A stretch of 64,000 nt of DNA, from assembly GCF_005116505.1 (NCBI RefSeq), contig NZ_SWBR01000001.1:310001-374000 (forward strand). Reading direction: 5' to 3'. Shown one piece after another: positions 8,793 to 18,246 of the stretch. The stretch's first letter is position 1. Each line of letters opens with the position of its first letter. The stretch comes from Pedobacter polaris (GTDB taxonomy: Bacteria; Bacteroidota; Bacteroidia; Sphingobacteriales; Sphingobacteriaceae). The position numbers were made by a program, and so were the translations under genes. The notes under the pieces are model-generated. The model was given only the letters and a program-made list of their open reading frames with translations, made no database searches and was not told the origin of the DNA.

Positions 8793-8800
8793 TAAATTTG
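8793..8800 (+). promoter_or_regulatory. candidate -7 promoter element for sdaA
   Basis: TAAATTTG matches the TAnnTTTG -7 consensus exactly and ends only three bases before the second in-frame ATG (8804) of the serine dehydratase gene. If it is used, the transcript would start at or next to that ATG and be essentially leaderless, and the upstream ATG at 8777 would not be in the mRNA. Confidence 0.45.
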
Positions 8801-8803
8801 CGC

Positions 8804-10231
8804 ATGCCAAATGAACAGATTTCAGTTTTTGATATTTTTAAGATAGGGATTGGTCCTTCAAGTTCTCACACTCTAGGCCCATGGAGAGCTGCTGAACAAT
8901 TTACTACATCTCTAGCAAAACAAGGTTTGTTAAGCGAGGTTGAGCAGGTAAAAATATTACTTTATGGTTCTTTGGCTAAAACCGGAAAAGGGCATGGCAC
9001 AGATATCGCTATTCTATTAGGCCTGGCAGGAGGAGATCCGGTGACATTTGATGTAAACGCAATCGACAGCACCATAGCAGGGATTAAAGAGAGTCAAAAA
9101 TTAACCTTAGGCGGCAACAAAGAAATCAACTTTTCATATAACGATGATTTGATTTTTCTCTTTATGGAGAGTCTTCCCTTCCATCCAAACGCAGTAACTT
9201 TTCAAGCTTTCTTAACAACTGGAAAAGCTTTTTCTGAAACTTATTACTCTATTGGTGGTGGTTTTGTAGTTAAAGATGGAGAGAATGGTAGCGAGAAAGA
9301 ACAAGTAGATCTTCCGTTCCCTGTAGAAAAAGCAAGTGAACTTTTACATTGGTGTTTATCAACTGGTTTAAAAGTAAGCGAAGTAGTTATGGAAAATGAA
9401 GCTGCTTGGCGTACGGAAGCCGAAACTAAGAAAGGCATTTTACAGCATTTTCAGGTAATTAAAGAATGTATTTATAGAGGTTCACATACTGGTGGTTTTT
9501 TACCTGGCGGATTAGATGTTGCCCGCAGAGCGCAGAAATTAAATCAACGTTTAATTGGCGGGCAAACTTATACTGATTATGATAGTTGGTTACTTGCAAT
9601 TAGAAATGGGGGTAATGGTTTCAACTATATTCTAGATTGGGTAAGTTGTTTTGCACTTGCAGTAAATGAAGAAAATGCAGCTTTCGGGCGTGTAGTTACT
9701 GCACCAACCAATGGTGCTGCAGGTGTAATTCCTGCTGTACTGCAATATTACATTGCTTTTTGCGATGGTTATGAAGAAGATAAAATTATTCAGTTTATTG
9801 CCTGTGCATCTGAGATTGGAAGCATTTTTAAAAAAGGAGCTACAATTTCTGCAGCTATGGGTGGTTGCCAAGCGGAGATCGGGGTCTCTTCTGCAATGGC
9901 AGCCGCAGCCTTAACAGAAGTTTTGGGCGGCTCACAGCGTCAAGTTTTAATGGCGGCAGAAATTGCCATGGAACACCATTTAGGCTTAACCTGCGACCCT
10001 ATTGGCGGCCTGGTGCAAATTCCTTGCATCGAACGTAATACCATGGGTGCCATTAAGGCGATTACCGCTAGTCAATTGGCATTACAAAGTAATCCTGATA
10101 AGGCAAAGGTGAGCCTAGATGCAGTGGTGAATACAATGTGGGAGACTGCTTTAGATATGAATTCTAAATACAAAGAAACATCTGATGGTGGTTTGGCAAC
10201 CAATATACCGTTAAGCTTACCTGAATGTTAA
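8804..10231 (+). CDS. sdaA: L-serine ammonia-lyase, iron-sulfur type, single chain
   Basis: The enzyme deaminates L-serine to pyruvate and ammonia using a [4Fe-4S] cluster. From the chosen start the protein has 475 residues, with the SDH beta domain first ([16 protein letters not shown]) and the alpha domain after it. Cluster ligands are Cys 355 (GGCQAEIG), Cys 397 (LTCDPIGG) and Cys 408 (IPCIERN), spaced 42 and 11 apart as in the Legionella enzyme. The last residue of the chain is Cys 475 (SLPEC), which in Legionella folds back as fourth cluster ligand. I chose 8804 rather than the ATG at 8777 because homology begins there and a promoter-like TAAATTTG lies between the two. Confidence 0.95.
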   Translation: MPNEQISVFDIFKIGIGPSSSHTLGPWRAAEQFTTSLAKQGLLSEVEQVKILLYGSLAKTGKGHGTDIAILLGLAGGDPVTFDVNAIDSTIAGIKESQKLTLGGNKEINFSYNDDLIFLFMESLPFHPNAVTFQAFLTTGKAFSETYYSIGGGFVVKDGENGSEKEQVDLPFPVEKASELLHWCLSTGLKVSEVVMENEAAWRTEAETKKGILQHFQVIKECIYRGSHTGGFLPGGLDVARRAQKLNQRLIGGQTYTDYDSWLLAIRNGGNGFNYILDWVSCFALAVNEENAAFGRVVTAPTNGAAGVIPAVLQYYIAFCDGYEEDKIIQFIACASEIGSIFKKGATISAAMGGCQAEIGVSSAMAAAALTEVLGGSQRQVLMAAEIAMEHHLGLTCDPIGGLVQIPCIERNTMGAIKAITASQLALQSNPDKAKVSLDAVVNTMWETALDMNSKYKETSDGGLATNIPLSLPEC

Positions 10232-10275
10232 ATTAGTCATTTGCTCGTTGGTTCATTAGGTTAAGCAATCTACTT

Positions 10276-10351
10276 TTGTCATTCTGAATGAGGTGAAGAA
10301 CCTATTTCTTAGAATTCAAACCTACGGGTTCCTCCTAAGTCGGAATGACAA
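10276..10351. repeat. interspersed palindromic (REP-like) element, copy B
   Basis: Terminal arms TTGTCATTC (10276-10284) and GAATGACAA (10343-10351) are perfect nine-base inverted repeats, with further partial pairing inside (AAGAACC with GGTTCCT). Copy C at 49133 has identical nine-base ends and a different interior. It separates the ends of sdaA and the AEC transporter gene, which are convergent, so it may also function as a two-way transcript end. Confidence 0.7.
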
Positions 10352-10357
10352 TTGATA

Positions 10358-11272
10358 TTAAAATAATCCTAAATAAGTTAAAATCACATACCAAATTCCT
10401 GTTGAGATAAACGACAAGGCTATCCCTACCCCAACTACGAGATTAGAAAGTTTTGGATTAAGATTATATTGATCTGCAACAATCCCTGCTGTAACTAAAG
10501 TTGGCATTGCAGCTTCAAAAATGGCAATTTTAGGCACCATACCTTTAAGTCCAAATAGTAATGCAACAATGCCAATTAACAACGGAGCCAACATTAATTT
10601 GTACAATAGAGCAGTACTGATATGTTTAATTTCACTTGCCCAACCTCCAAACTTTAATTGTAGACCAACAGAAAATAAAGCTAATGGACCAACAGTTGCG
10701 GCTATTTTATCGAAAAACTGATCTAATGGGGAAAGGTCAATAAAGCGGGGTAAAATCAATGCCAGTACAAATCCCCAGATTGGTGGAAAAGTAATCACTT
10801 TTTTGATTAAGATCTTCGCTTCTAATTTTTGATCTTGCGATGATCTAATGGCTACAAAAATACCAATGGTTGATAAAATAGCAAAAGTTATCTGATCGCA
10901 AATAATGGCAATGCCAATTTCCTTTTCGCTAAAATAAGCGGTGATTAATGCAAAACCCACAAAAGAAGTATTACTTAACAAGGCAGTTAATTTTAAGCCC
11001 CCAAGTGTTGCTTTACTAATTTTTTTATTGCTGGCGCCATAAATTGTAATGTATAGCCAACCGAAAGCCCATACTAAAATTGGCGATAATGCTAAAAAAA
11101 GCAACTCGGGTTTAAAATCTAAATGGGGTAAATATTTAAAGGAAATGGCAGGTAAACCCAAGTTGATAATCCAGGTATTGATACCTTTGTGTGCATCTTT
11201 TGGCAATGAACCAGATTTTCTGAAAAATATACCTGCTATAATACAGATAAAGATGAGCAAAAAGTTAGACAT
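10358..11272 (-). CDS. AEC (auxin efflux carrier) family transporter
   Basis: A 304-residue inner-membrane protein with about ten hydrophobic segments in two halves, matching the AEC/Membrane_trans family (early GINTWIINLGLPA segment, late EAAMPTLVTAGIVADQY segment with the conserved Pro). AEC carriers export or import small carboxylates and similar solutes; the substrate cannot be assigned. The frame extends upstream to a TTG, but the ATG at 11272 (MSNFLLIFICIIAG) starts directly with the first membrane helix and is preferred. It lies 30 bases after the DUF58 gene and may be a distal read-through gene of that operon. Confidence 0.87.
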   Translation of the reverse strand: MSNFLLIFICIIAGIFFRKSGSLPKDAHKGINTWIINLGLPAISFKYLPHLDFKPELLFLALSPILVWAFGWLYITIYGASNKKISKATLGGLKLTALLSNTSFVGFALITAYFSEKEIGIAIICDQITFAILSTIGIFVAIRSSQDQKLEAKILIKKVITFPPIWGFVLALILPRFIDLSPLDQFFDKIAATVGPLALFSVGLQLKFGGWASEIKHISTALLYKLMLAPLLIGIVALLFGLKGMVPKIAIFEAAMPTLVTAGIVADQYNLNPKLSNLVVGVGIALSFISTGIWYVILTYLGLF

Positions 11273-11302
11273 CGCTTTTTTTGTCAAATATAACAATCAG
11301 AA

Positions 11303-12649
11303 TTAAATCTGTTGCCTAGCTTTAATTGCCAAATACCTATTTACTACATTAACAGTTAAGTTTTGTGGCTGCGTTAATAAACTTAAAATGCCATGTTTGG
11401 TTAGTTCTTTAATCATCAGTTTCTTTTCAAAAGCAAACTTCTCTGCTATAGTTTTAATGTAAATTCCTTCTACATTTTGAGCAGGTTCTTCACTTAAAGA
11501 TTTTAAAGTGGTATTTTCAAAAAACACCACCAATAACAAGTGAAATTTTGCAATGCGTTTTAAAAAGGGCAATTGTCTTTCTAAGGCAGACATGCTTTCG
11601 AAATTGGTAAAGAAAACAACCAAGCTTCGTTGCTTTAAAGCTGCCCTTACACTAATGTACAAAGCTTCCATATCTGTTTCTAGGTAGCGGGTTTTCTCTT
11701 TGTACAATACTTCCATTATTTTGTTGAGCTGCGTTGGTCTTCTATCAGCCGGCACCAAACTTCCTGTTTTTTCAGCAATGGTAATCAGCCCTGCTTTATC
11801 TTGTTTTACCAATGCCACACTACTTAAAATTAGGCTTGCATTAATGGCATAATCTAATAAGCTCAATCCCTCAAAAGGCATTTTCATTGCTCTAGATTTA
11901 TCTATAATACAATAAATATGCTGGGCTTTTTCATCAGTATAAGAGTTAACCATTAAATCGCCTTTTCGAGCAGTTGCTTTCCAGTTAACAGTCCTATAAT
12001 CATCACCAGACACATAATTTTTTACTTGATCAAATTCCATGCTGTGCCCAATTCTTCTCATTTTTTTAATCCCAATATCTGTTAATCGATTAGATACTGC
12101 TAAAAGCTCATATTGCCTCAACTTTAAAAAAGAGGGATAAACAGGTACAGTTTTTTCGGTGCCAATATTAAACCTTCTACTTAACAATGCCAAAGGCGAT
12201 TGCACGTACAGTCTAGAAATTCCAAAATGATATTCACCACGTTTTGTAGGACGTAAATTATAAGTAATTATTTTTTGCTCACGAGATGACAAGCTAGTAG
12301 AGAACCAGATGTCTCTTTTTTGAAACTGAAATGGAATTTCATCTATAATACCAACAGTTACTGCAAAAGAATAAAAATTTTCTAGGTAAATTTTGAGTTC
12401 ATTTTCATCGCCATTACTTAAACGATCAGGAATTTCTCTTCTTAAAAAAACTCCTTTATCATTTCTGTAAAGGATAAATAAATCAACAGCAACTAAAACT
12501 ATTAAGGCACCAAAAAAGAAGTAAGGCAGATCACCTAAAAAAGATAAAAAGAAAGAAAACAAAAACAAGGCTACACTTATACCCAGCGCAATAAATAACC
12601 TTTTACCTAAAAATAGGTCTGTGTAATATTTTCTAAAAAAACTTTTCAT
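11303..12649 (-). CDS. DUF58 domain protein of the MoxR cluster
   Basis: A 448-residue protein with two N-terminal membrane helices (about 18-60), a beta-rich middle and the DUF58 signature around residue 200: GHSMEFDQVKNYVSGDD, then RTVNWKATARKGDLMVN. A von Willebrand A-like domain follows, with the metal-site-like segment IIDKSRAM. DUF58 proteins are regularly encoded beside MoxR ATPases, which are thought to remodel protein complexes containing vWA partners. It is the sixth gene of the cluster that starts with the SpoIIM-like gene, 27 bases after moxR. Confidence 0.9.
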   Translation of the reverse strand: MKSFFRKYYTDLFLGKRLFIALGISVALFLFSFFLSFLGDLPYFFFGALIVLVAVDLFILYRNDKGVFLRREIPDRLSNGDENELKIYLENFYSFAVTVGIIDEIPFQFQKRDIWFSTSLSSREQKIITYNLRPTKRGEYHFGISRLYVQSPLALLSRRFNIGTEKTVPVYPSFLKLRQYELLAVSNRLTDIGIKKMRRIGHSMEFDQVKNYVSGDDYRTVNWKATARKGDLMVNSYTDEKAQHIYCIIDKSRAMKMPFEGLSLLDYAINASLILSSVALVKQDKAGLITIAEKTGSLVPADRRPTQLNKIMEVLYKEKTRYLETDMEALYISVRAALKQRSLVVFFTNFESMSALERQLPFLKRIAKFHLLLVVFFENTTLKSLSEEPAQNVEGIYIKTIAEKFAFEKKLMIKELTKHGILSLLTQPQNLTVNVVNRYLAIKARQQI

Positions 12650-12676
12650 TTTAATTGCTATTCGCTTTACGAAATA

Positions 12677-13657
12677 CTATCTAGGCACTTCTATCTTTTT
12701 AATAATTTGGGCAACAATATCTGCAGCAGTTAAGCCTTCCATTTCTTTTTCCGGACTTAACATAATTCTATGGGCTAAAACTGGCGCAGCAACTTTTACA
12801 ATATCATCTGGTGTTACGAAATCTCTACCAGCCATTGCTGCAATTGCTTTTGCCCCATTCACCATAGCTAAAGATGCCCTTGGTGAAGCACCTAAATAAA
12901 GTGATTTGTTATTTCTGGTTTCATGTGTTATCTGCGCTGCATAAGCCAGCAATTTAGCCTCAACAAATAAAGCTTTAATTGTAGCTCTTAAGGATATGAT
13001 TTGTGCTACAGATAAAATAGGTTTAATCTCTAATAACTGATCTTCTGTCTTTTGTTGATGCTGATTAGTTAAAATTTCTATTTCTTCTTCCAACGTAGGA
13101 TATTTGACCTCTATTTTAAATAAAAAGCGATCTAGTTGTGCCTCTGGCAAACGGTAAGTTCCTTCTTGTTCTATAGGGTTTTGAGTAGCCAAAACCATAA
13201 AAGGTTCTTCCAGTTTATAAGTATGTCCATCCACTGTAATTTGGCGTTCTTCCATTGCTTCGAATAGTGCAGATTGCGTTTTTGCAGGTGCACGATTGAT
13301 TTCATCTACCAAAATAATATTACCAAATATCGGCCCTTGTCTAAACTGAAACTCTGCTGTTTTTGGACTAAACACTGCTGTTCCTAAAACATCCGAAGGC
13401 ATTAAATCTGGTGTAAATTGAATCCTAGAGAATGTTGCCGAAATAGATCTGGCCATCAGTTTTGCGCTTAAAGTTTTGGCAACACCAGGCACACCTTCAA
13501 TTAACAAATGTCCATCTGCCAATAAACCAGCAATTAATAAGTCTATCGTATCTTTCTGACCAACTATTATACTGCCTAATGATTGTCGAATTTGCTCTAC
13601 TGCTATATTTAACTGGGTTAAATCAGTTCTTTGATTAAACATCTCGTCTTGTTCCAT
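12677..13657 (-). CDS. MoxR-type AAA+ ATPase
   Basis: A 326-residue cytosolic AAA+ protein with Walker A GVPGVAKT (55-62), Walker B ILVDEINRAP (about 115-124), the sensor segment ATQNPIEQEGTY, the arginine-finger region LPEAQLDRF, and the C-terminal lid GASPRASLAM. This is the MoxR subfamily, whose members act as chaperones that insert cofactors or activate partner complexes, usually with vWA proteins. Its genomic partners here are DUF58 downstream (27 bases) and DUF4350 upstream (2 bases). Confidence 0.95.
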   Translation of the reverse strand: MEQDEMFNQRTDLTQLNIAVEQIRQSLGSIIVGQKDTIDLLIAGLLADGHLLIEGVPGVAKTLSAKLMARSISATFSRIQFTPDLMPSDVLGTAVFSPKTAEFQFRQGPIFGNIILVDEINRAPAKTQSALFEAMEERQITVDGHTYKLEEPFMVLATQNPIEQEGTYRLPEAQLDRFLFKIEVKYPTLEEEIEILTNQHQQKTEDQLLEIKPILSVAQIISLRATIKALFVEAKLLAYAAQITHETRNNKSLYLGASPRASLAMVNGAKAIAAMAGRDFVTPDDIVKVAAPVLAHRIMLSPEKEMEGLTAADIVAQIIKKIEVPR

Positions 13658-13659
13658 AT

Positions 13660-14841
13660 TTATTGGTCTAGTTTATAAAATTGCTCTATTAATTTATTTA
13701 AGCGTATCAATTGTTGATCGCTCACAGTATGTCCTGCTTTTAAATAATTAATCTCTGTTAAAAGTTCATCAATTATATCCGCAGTTGCACTAGAAATTTT
13801 CACTAAAGATTCTCTGAACTCTTGATTTATATCTGTTGTTTTTAAACGATACTTATTACGGATATATGCTAACAAATACATCACTTTCTTCTCCGCGATA
13901 TCTCTATTATTTCGTTGCTGATAATAAACTCTACCCACCACATTTACAAACTCTACTGATGTATTTTTAAGTCTATCGATTACTGGGATTATCCTTTGTC
14001 TTCGTTTAACCTCATACAGCACAAAAGCAATTAAACTAAATAGAGCAATATAATAGGCCCATCTTAATTGATCGTATTTAAAAAGCACCCTAAGTGTTGA
14101 GCTATCTTGAGAATTTTTCCTTGTGAAATGCTCATCCCATAAAAAAGTTTCGGCATTTGGTAAATAAGAAAATGCTTTAGCTGCGTAATCCATTCCATCT
14201 TCCCTAAGCAAACTGTAATTTGTTAGCAACTGTGGATTTGGAAGAATAAATAGCGACCCCTTACCAAATTTATACTGAACAAAATTTGCAGTTGAATTTT
14301 GTTTTTGCCCTAAAACAATTGCTTTAGCAGTATCAATTTTCGAAAAGTATTGTTCACTAATTCCTTTATCAAAATAGTAATCATATTCTCTCTTTAGGGC
14401 TGGGTTAACAAAGTTGATCGGATACTTTCTCTTATTCTGAAAATTAAAATCAGATACAATATTTAGCTTTAAAGTATCTAACAAAATTCCTTTTATTTGA
14501 TAAGCAGCGATAAAAATATTGTTGCCCGACTGCATATATTTTACCATTTGTTGATAATCTAACTTATCTACGCTAAGGGTAGATGCTATGATAAAATAAT
14601 TAGATTTCCCAGAAGCCCGTTCTTTAATGTTGTTGTAAACTGCAGATTGTACTGGCTTTACTTTTGTATTAGGAAATATATCATTGATACGCTGGCGTAA
14701 AATATAAGTGCCAAAAGGAATTTTATCTTCTGATAGATAGGTAGGCGACCAATTTGTAGGCTTAGGTTTAAAATATTGTGCAACTAAATAAGCCACAATT
14801 AAAATACTTCCAATAATTAGATATTTCTTTAATCCATTCAT
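13660..14841 (-). CDS. DUF4350 domain membrane protein
   Basis: A 393-residue protein with one membrane helix at 8-23, an extracytoplasmic domain of about 230 residues with the DUF4350 pattern (YGTYILRQ-like opening with FGTYILRQRINDIFP, a gate-like NNIFIAAYQI strand, KFGKGSLFILPNPQLLTNY) and a second helix near 263-281, followed by a cytoplasmic helical tail. DUF4350 proteins occur almost only within MoxR/DUF58 clusters and have no assigned biochemistry. The start overlaps the end of the DUF4129 gene by four bases. Confidence 0.85.
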   Translation of the reverse strand: MNGLKKYLIIGSILIVAYLVAQYFKPKPTNWSPTYLSEDKIPFGTYILRQRINDIFPNTKVKPVQSAVYNNIKERASGKSNYFIIASTLSVDKLDYQQMVKYMQSGNNIFIAAYQIKGILLDTLKLNIVSDFNFQNKRKYPINFVNPALKREYDYYFDKGISEQYFSKIDTAKAIVLGQKQNSTANFVQYKFGKGSLFILPNPQLLTNYSLLREDGMDYAAKAFSYLPNAETFLWDEHFTRKNSQDSSTLRVLFKYDQLRWAYYIALFSLIAFVLYEVKRRQRIIPVIDRLKNTSVEFVNVVGRVYYQQRNNRDIAEKKVMYLLAYIRNKYRLKTTDINQEFRESLVKISSATADIIDELLTEINYLKAGHTVSDQQLIRLNKLIEQFYKLDQ

Positions 14842-15584
14842 GCTGTTTTCTGATTAAACTGTTGAAAAGATTGATGAATTGTCTCGAAAGTATCTTTATC
14901 AATATGGAATTCTCCATACCAAATGTATTCGAATTGATTAGTTAGAATAGTAAAGTCTTGCTGATAAGTTTGGTTGGCTAGTTCTAAAACATAGGTTTGA
15001 TTTGTTTTCTCAGGTTGCCAATCTATTAATTGTTTATCTGTTAATTGTTTTAAAGTTTTTAGGTATAAAAGACGAACTACTAAACGATAATTCCCACTCT
15101 GCAGGGCGGCAGTTAACTGTTCGTCAAAATCAATTTCATGGATATTCTCTAAGCTCTCTTCAAATGGTACTTCGAGCGTTTTAGATTTACCTGAGAGCAA
15201 CTTATAATCTAATCCTATAAGTTTAAATACTGCAAATACAATTAATGCAATTACTATAGCTATTAGCAAGTATTTAATAATACTGCCAGATGTTTTACCC
15301 CTTAAAAGTTCACCAATTATTCGCCAAATCCAATGCCAAAACCTATCCCACCATGATAAGGACTTAGGAGCAACATCATCATACATAAACTCTTTTTGCT
15401 TGCTATAATCTGTTATAGATTGCTCATCAAATTTACGTAGTGAAACTTTACTGCTATCTATTTTTAAAATCAATGGCTTTTTTACCACAGCAACTTTTGT
15501 GGCAACCCTTTTTTTTTGCAAAACCGTTGCTTCAACACCTAATGTGCATGTAAAAAGAAGTAAAGCAAGTAACAGTAAACGCAT
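14838..15584 (-). CDS. DUF4129 domain membrane protein
   Basis: A 248-residue protein with an N-terminal signal peptide (cut near residue 19), a periplasmic segment, a Trp-rich stretch (SWWDRFWHWIWRI), one membrane helix around 105-125, and a cytoplasmic C-terminal DUF4129 region (ALQSGNYRLVVRLLYLKTLKQL, then YVLELANQ and FEYIWYGEFHID). The family accompanies MoxR/DUF58 genes and, in other proteins, transglutaminase domains. It lies one base after the preceding membrane-protein gene and overlaps DUF4350, so it is part of a tightly packed operon. Confidence 0.85.
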   Translation of the reverse strand: MRLLLLALLLFTCTLGVEATVLQKKRVATKVAVVKKPLILKIDSSKVSLRKFDEQSITDYSKQKEFMYDDVAPKSLSWWDRFWHWIWRIIGELLRGKTSGSIIKYLLIAIVIALIVFAVFKLIGLDYKLLSGKSKTLEVPFEESLENIHEIDFDEQLTAALQSGNYRLVVRLLYLKTLKQLTDKQLIDWQPEKTNQTYVLELANQTYQQDFTILTNQFEYIWYGEFHIDKDTFETIHQSFQQFNQKTA

Positions 15585-15585
15585 T

Positions 15586-16470
15586 TTAATATTCCTCTTG
15601 AATAGAATTGTCTTGTTCTGACTCTTGCCCTAGTTCTCCCATTCTTTGGAATAAGCCAAAATTCTCTTTACGCTCAACCAAATTGCAATAAATTAATGTT
15701 GAGCAGATAATCGGGATGATCATAAATAGGTAAGAGATATGTTGTGAAACTGCTGAAATAACAGCGTAGGCATTAGTTATTGTTTTTTCACCCTGTGTAA
15801 ATGCTCCAATCATCATAATAATAATTGCTGGCAATTGTACTATTGTACTAAATGCATAAAATATTACATAGATAACTAATAAAACCGCAGCAGTAATCCA
15901 CCACTCATTTTTCAATAATTTAAAAGAACGATCAAACGAATGAGAAAAACTTCCATTTTCTAAGATCATTATTGGTGCAAATAATGAAACAGCAGGAAAA
16001 ACATATATCCCTGGCAATAAACACAATACAAAACAAATTGTGATAAAAATTGAAATAAGAATACCACTACCCATCATTCTAAAAAAGTAATATTTAAAGT
16101 AGGCCCAAACTTCAGAAACAGTTGGTGCAACCTTTCCCTTTTCTATATATAAAGCAACGTAACTTAAAATAGAAACATACATGGAAGTGTAGCTTAAAAT
16201 CATAAAAATAATAACCAAGAAGTAATTGAAACCAACATTGTACAACATTGATCTGGGGCTATCATCATAAGTTGAACCTGCAGCTTGGCTAATATTTACC
16301 ATCTGCACTTGGGCAAGTATAGAACTTAACATTCCACCCACTATAAAAATACCAGTTAAACTGAAAAAAGACTTCATTAATGGTTTAAAGTTTTGCTTGA
16401 TAAATAGGAAGGTGTCTCCTATTAAATCTCCAAATTCTCGTAATTTTCTAAATTCTACTTTCTCTTTCAT
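15586..16470 (-). CDS. multi-pass membrane protein of the MoxR cluster
   Basis: A 294-residue protein with a basic cytoplasmic N-terminus (EFRKLREFGDLIGDTFLFIKQN) and about six membrane helices, and an acidic C-terminal tail. The pattern resembles integral proteins related to the glycerophosphodiesterase membrane domain, but I do not assign a function. One-base spacing to both neighbours (SpoIIM-like upstream, DUF4129 downstream) makes co-translation in the MoxR cluster very likely. A helper or scaffold role for the membrane complex is inference. Confidence 0.75.
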   Translation of the reverse strand: MKEKVEFRKLREFGDLIGDTFLFIKQNFKPLMKSFFSLTGIFIVGGMLSSILAQVQMVNISQAAGSTYDDSPRSMLYNVGFNYFLVIIFMILSYTSMYVSILSYVALYIEKGKVAPTVSEVWAYFKYYFFRMMGSGILISIFITICFVLCLLPGIYVFPAVSLFAPIMILENGSFSHSFDRSFKLLKNEWWITAAVLLVIYVIFYAFSTIVQLPAIIIMMIGAFTQGEKTITNAYAVISAVSQHISYLFMIIPIICSTLIYCNLVERKENFGLFQRMGELGQESEQDNSIQEEY

Positions 16471-16471
16471 T

Positions 16472-17422
16472 CTAGGTATTTTGAGTGCGTTTATATAAAA
16501 TAATGGGGTAAATAACCACGTACCAAATCATAAAAATTAATGACCCAGCTAAAATACTAATGCTTAACCAAATTGGCATTTCGGTATGGCGTGTAATGTA
16601 ACTTTCGAAAAATGCTGCTAATAAAATAATAGGTACAAGACCCAAGGCTATTTTAGTAGCGTCTTTAGCACTGTTTTTAAAGGCAACTAAACGTGTATAG
16701 GTTTTTGGGAAGAGCAAGCCATGGCCCAAAACTAATCCGGCACCACCAGCAATAATAATTGACAAGATTTCTAGAGTTCCATGAATCCAAATCACTAAAA
16801 TAGATTGGGCACCTAAGCCTTTGCTAAAAAAATAATATTCAAAAGCACCAAGCATGATTCCATTTCTAAGGAGAAAAAAAACTGGGCCTATCGAAAAAAT
16901 CACCCCACTAGCAAACATCACTAATGATACCCAAACATTGTTGGTAGCAATTTGAAAGAACATTTCAAATTCTCCTGTTTTTTTATAAACACCAAAAGGA
17001 TCTCCTTTTGCAATGTTCTCATTGGTCATATTTACATAACCATCACCCATAATTAGGCGAACAAAACGATCATCATATTTAGCTGATAACGCCCCTATGC
17101 TACAAGAGATAAAGAAAAAAATAAATGAATACAGGATTTGCTTACGGTATTTATAAAACAATAAAGGTAATTCGTATTTCCAGTAGCGGATAAATCGACC
17201 ACTTTCTTCCTTTTTATTTTTATATATGGCTTGGTGGAGAACAGAGGCTATACCATTTAAGTAAGCTGTAGTTCGAGATTTAGGATAGAAAGTTTTTGCG
17301 TAGGCTAGATCATTTGTAATATCTATGAAACGATGTGCCAATTCATCTGGATTATTTGTTTGCAAGTGCTCATACATTTTCCATTTTTCGGAATTCTGCT
17401 TTACAAACAGTGCCTCTCTCAT
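16472..17422 (-). CDS. SpoIIM-like (stage II sporulation protein M family) membrane protein
   Basis: The 316-residue product starts with a cytoplasmic helical region (MREALFVKQNSEKW, DPDELAHR-like segment NPDELAHRFIDITNDL) followed by about six membrane helices and the family motifs NNVWVSLVMFASGVIFSIG and WIHGTLEILSIIIAGGAG. In sporulating Firmicutes SpoIIM takes part in engulfment; in Bacteroidota this non-sporulation homologue is a fixed member of MoxR/RDD clusters. It is the first gene of the leftward operon, divergent from an RDD gene with 89 bases between starts. Confidence 0.9.
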   Translation of the reverse strand: MREALFVKQNSEKWKMYEHLQTNNPDELAHRFIDITNDLAYAKTFYPKSRTTAYLNGIASVLHQAIYKNKKEESGRFIRYWKYELPLLFYKYRKQILYSFIFFFISCSIGALSAKYDDRFVRLIMGDGYVNMTNENIAKGDPFGVYKKTGEFEMFFQIATNNVWVSLVMFASGVIFSIGPVFFLLRNGIMLGAFEYYFFSKGLGAQSILVIWIHGTLEILSIIIAGGAGLVLGHGLLFPKTYTRLVAFKNSAKDATKIALGLVPIILLAAFFESYITRHTEMPIWLSISILAGSLIFMIWYVVIYPIILYKRTQNT

Positions 17423-17511
17423 AAATAGCTAAATTTTCCAGTTAAATTTCCGTTAAAATAAAACAAAATTTTAATTAGTCAATAAAAAATAAAAATCATA
17501 TAATTGAAACC

Positions 17512-18246
17512 ATGGAAACAGTTAAAGTAAATACCAGTCAACATATAGATATTGATTATCCAGTAGCAGGTTTAGGTGAACGTGTTGGTGCAAGGTTAAT
17601 AGATTTTGGACTGTTTGTAGCTGTATTTCTTGTTTTTTTAATTCTATTTTCTGTAATGGGGATTATAGCTAGTGGTGGCATTGTAATTACCATAATGCTT
17701 ATCATTTATGGCGTTGGTTTTGTCTTTTATGATTTGCTTTGTGAAATTTTCATGAATGGACAAAGCATTGGAAAACGTTTATTAAAAATAAAAGTCATCA
17801 GCCTTGATGGCTCACAACCCACTATTGGTCAATATTTTATACGTTGGATTTTTAGAATAGTAGATTTTACCCTAACCCAATGGCTAGGTGCATTAATTTG
17901 TGTTGCAGTTACTGACAATAAACAACGAATAGGAGATATTGTTGCGGGTACAACATTAATTAAAACAGTACCCCGTACTCAATTTCAGCATATTGCATTT
18001 CATCCAGTAATAGAAGAATATATTCCTGTTTTTAGTAGTGTAAGCCAAATGAAAGATAGAGATATTGAGCTGATACATGAAGTTTTAACAACTTATCAGA
18101 AAACCTTTAACCATGATTTAATTTATCAGATGGCAGCAAAAGTTTCTAATTATTTAAGCATTGAGATTCCTTCAAATATGAACGAGCTTGAGTTTTTAAA
18201 AACGATAATCATGGACTACAATCAGGTAACTTCTAAAGCTGTCTGA
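17512..18246 (+). CDS. RDD family membrane protein of the MoxR cluster
   Basis: A 244-residue protein whose first 150 residues form an RDD domain: ERVGARLIDFGLF carries the Arg and Asp, GQSIGKRLLKIKVIS is the middle motif, and DNKQRIGDIVAGT is the closing motif. A 90-residue cytoplasmic tail follows with predicted helices. It is encoded divergently from the SpoIIM-like gene, an arrangement common in Bacteroidota, so it probably serves the same membrane complex. Its TGA ends directly against the stop of the convergent esterase gene, with no bases between. Confidence 0.88.
   Translation: METVKVNTSQHIDIDYPVAGLGERVGARLIDFGLFVAVFLVFLILFSVMGIIASGGIVITIMLIIYGVGFVFYDLLCEIFMNGQSIGKRLLKIKVISLDGSQPTIGQYFIRWIFRIVDFTLTQWLGALICVAVTDNKQRIGDIVAGTTLIKTVPRTQFQHIAFHPVIEEYIPVFSSVSQMKDRDIELIHEVLTTYQKTFNHDLIYQMAAKVSNYLSIEIPSNMNELEFLKTIIMDYNQVTSKAV

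Noticed and set aside
8777..8803. Upstream ATG for serine dehydratase
   Set aside because: The nine extra residues precede the conserved start, and a strong -7 element lies between the two ATGs.
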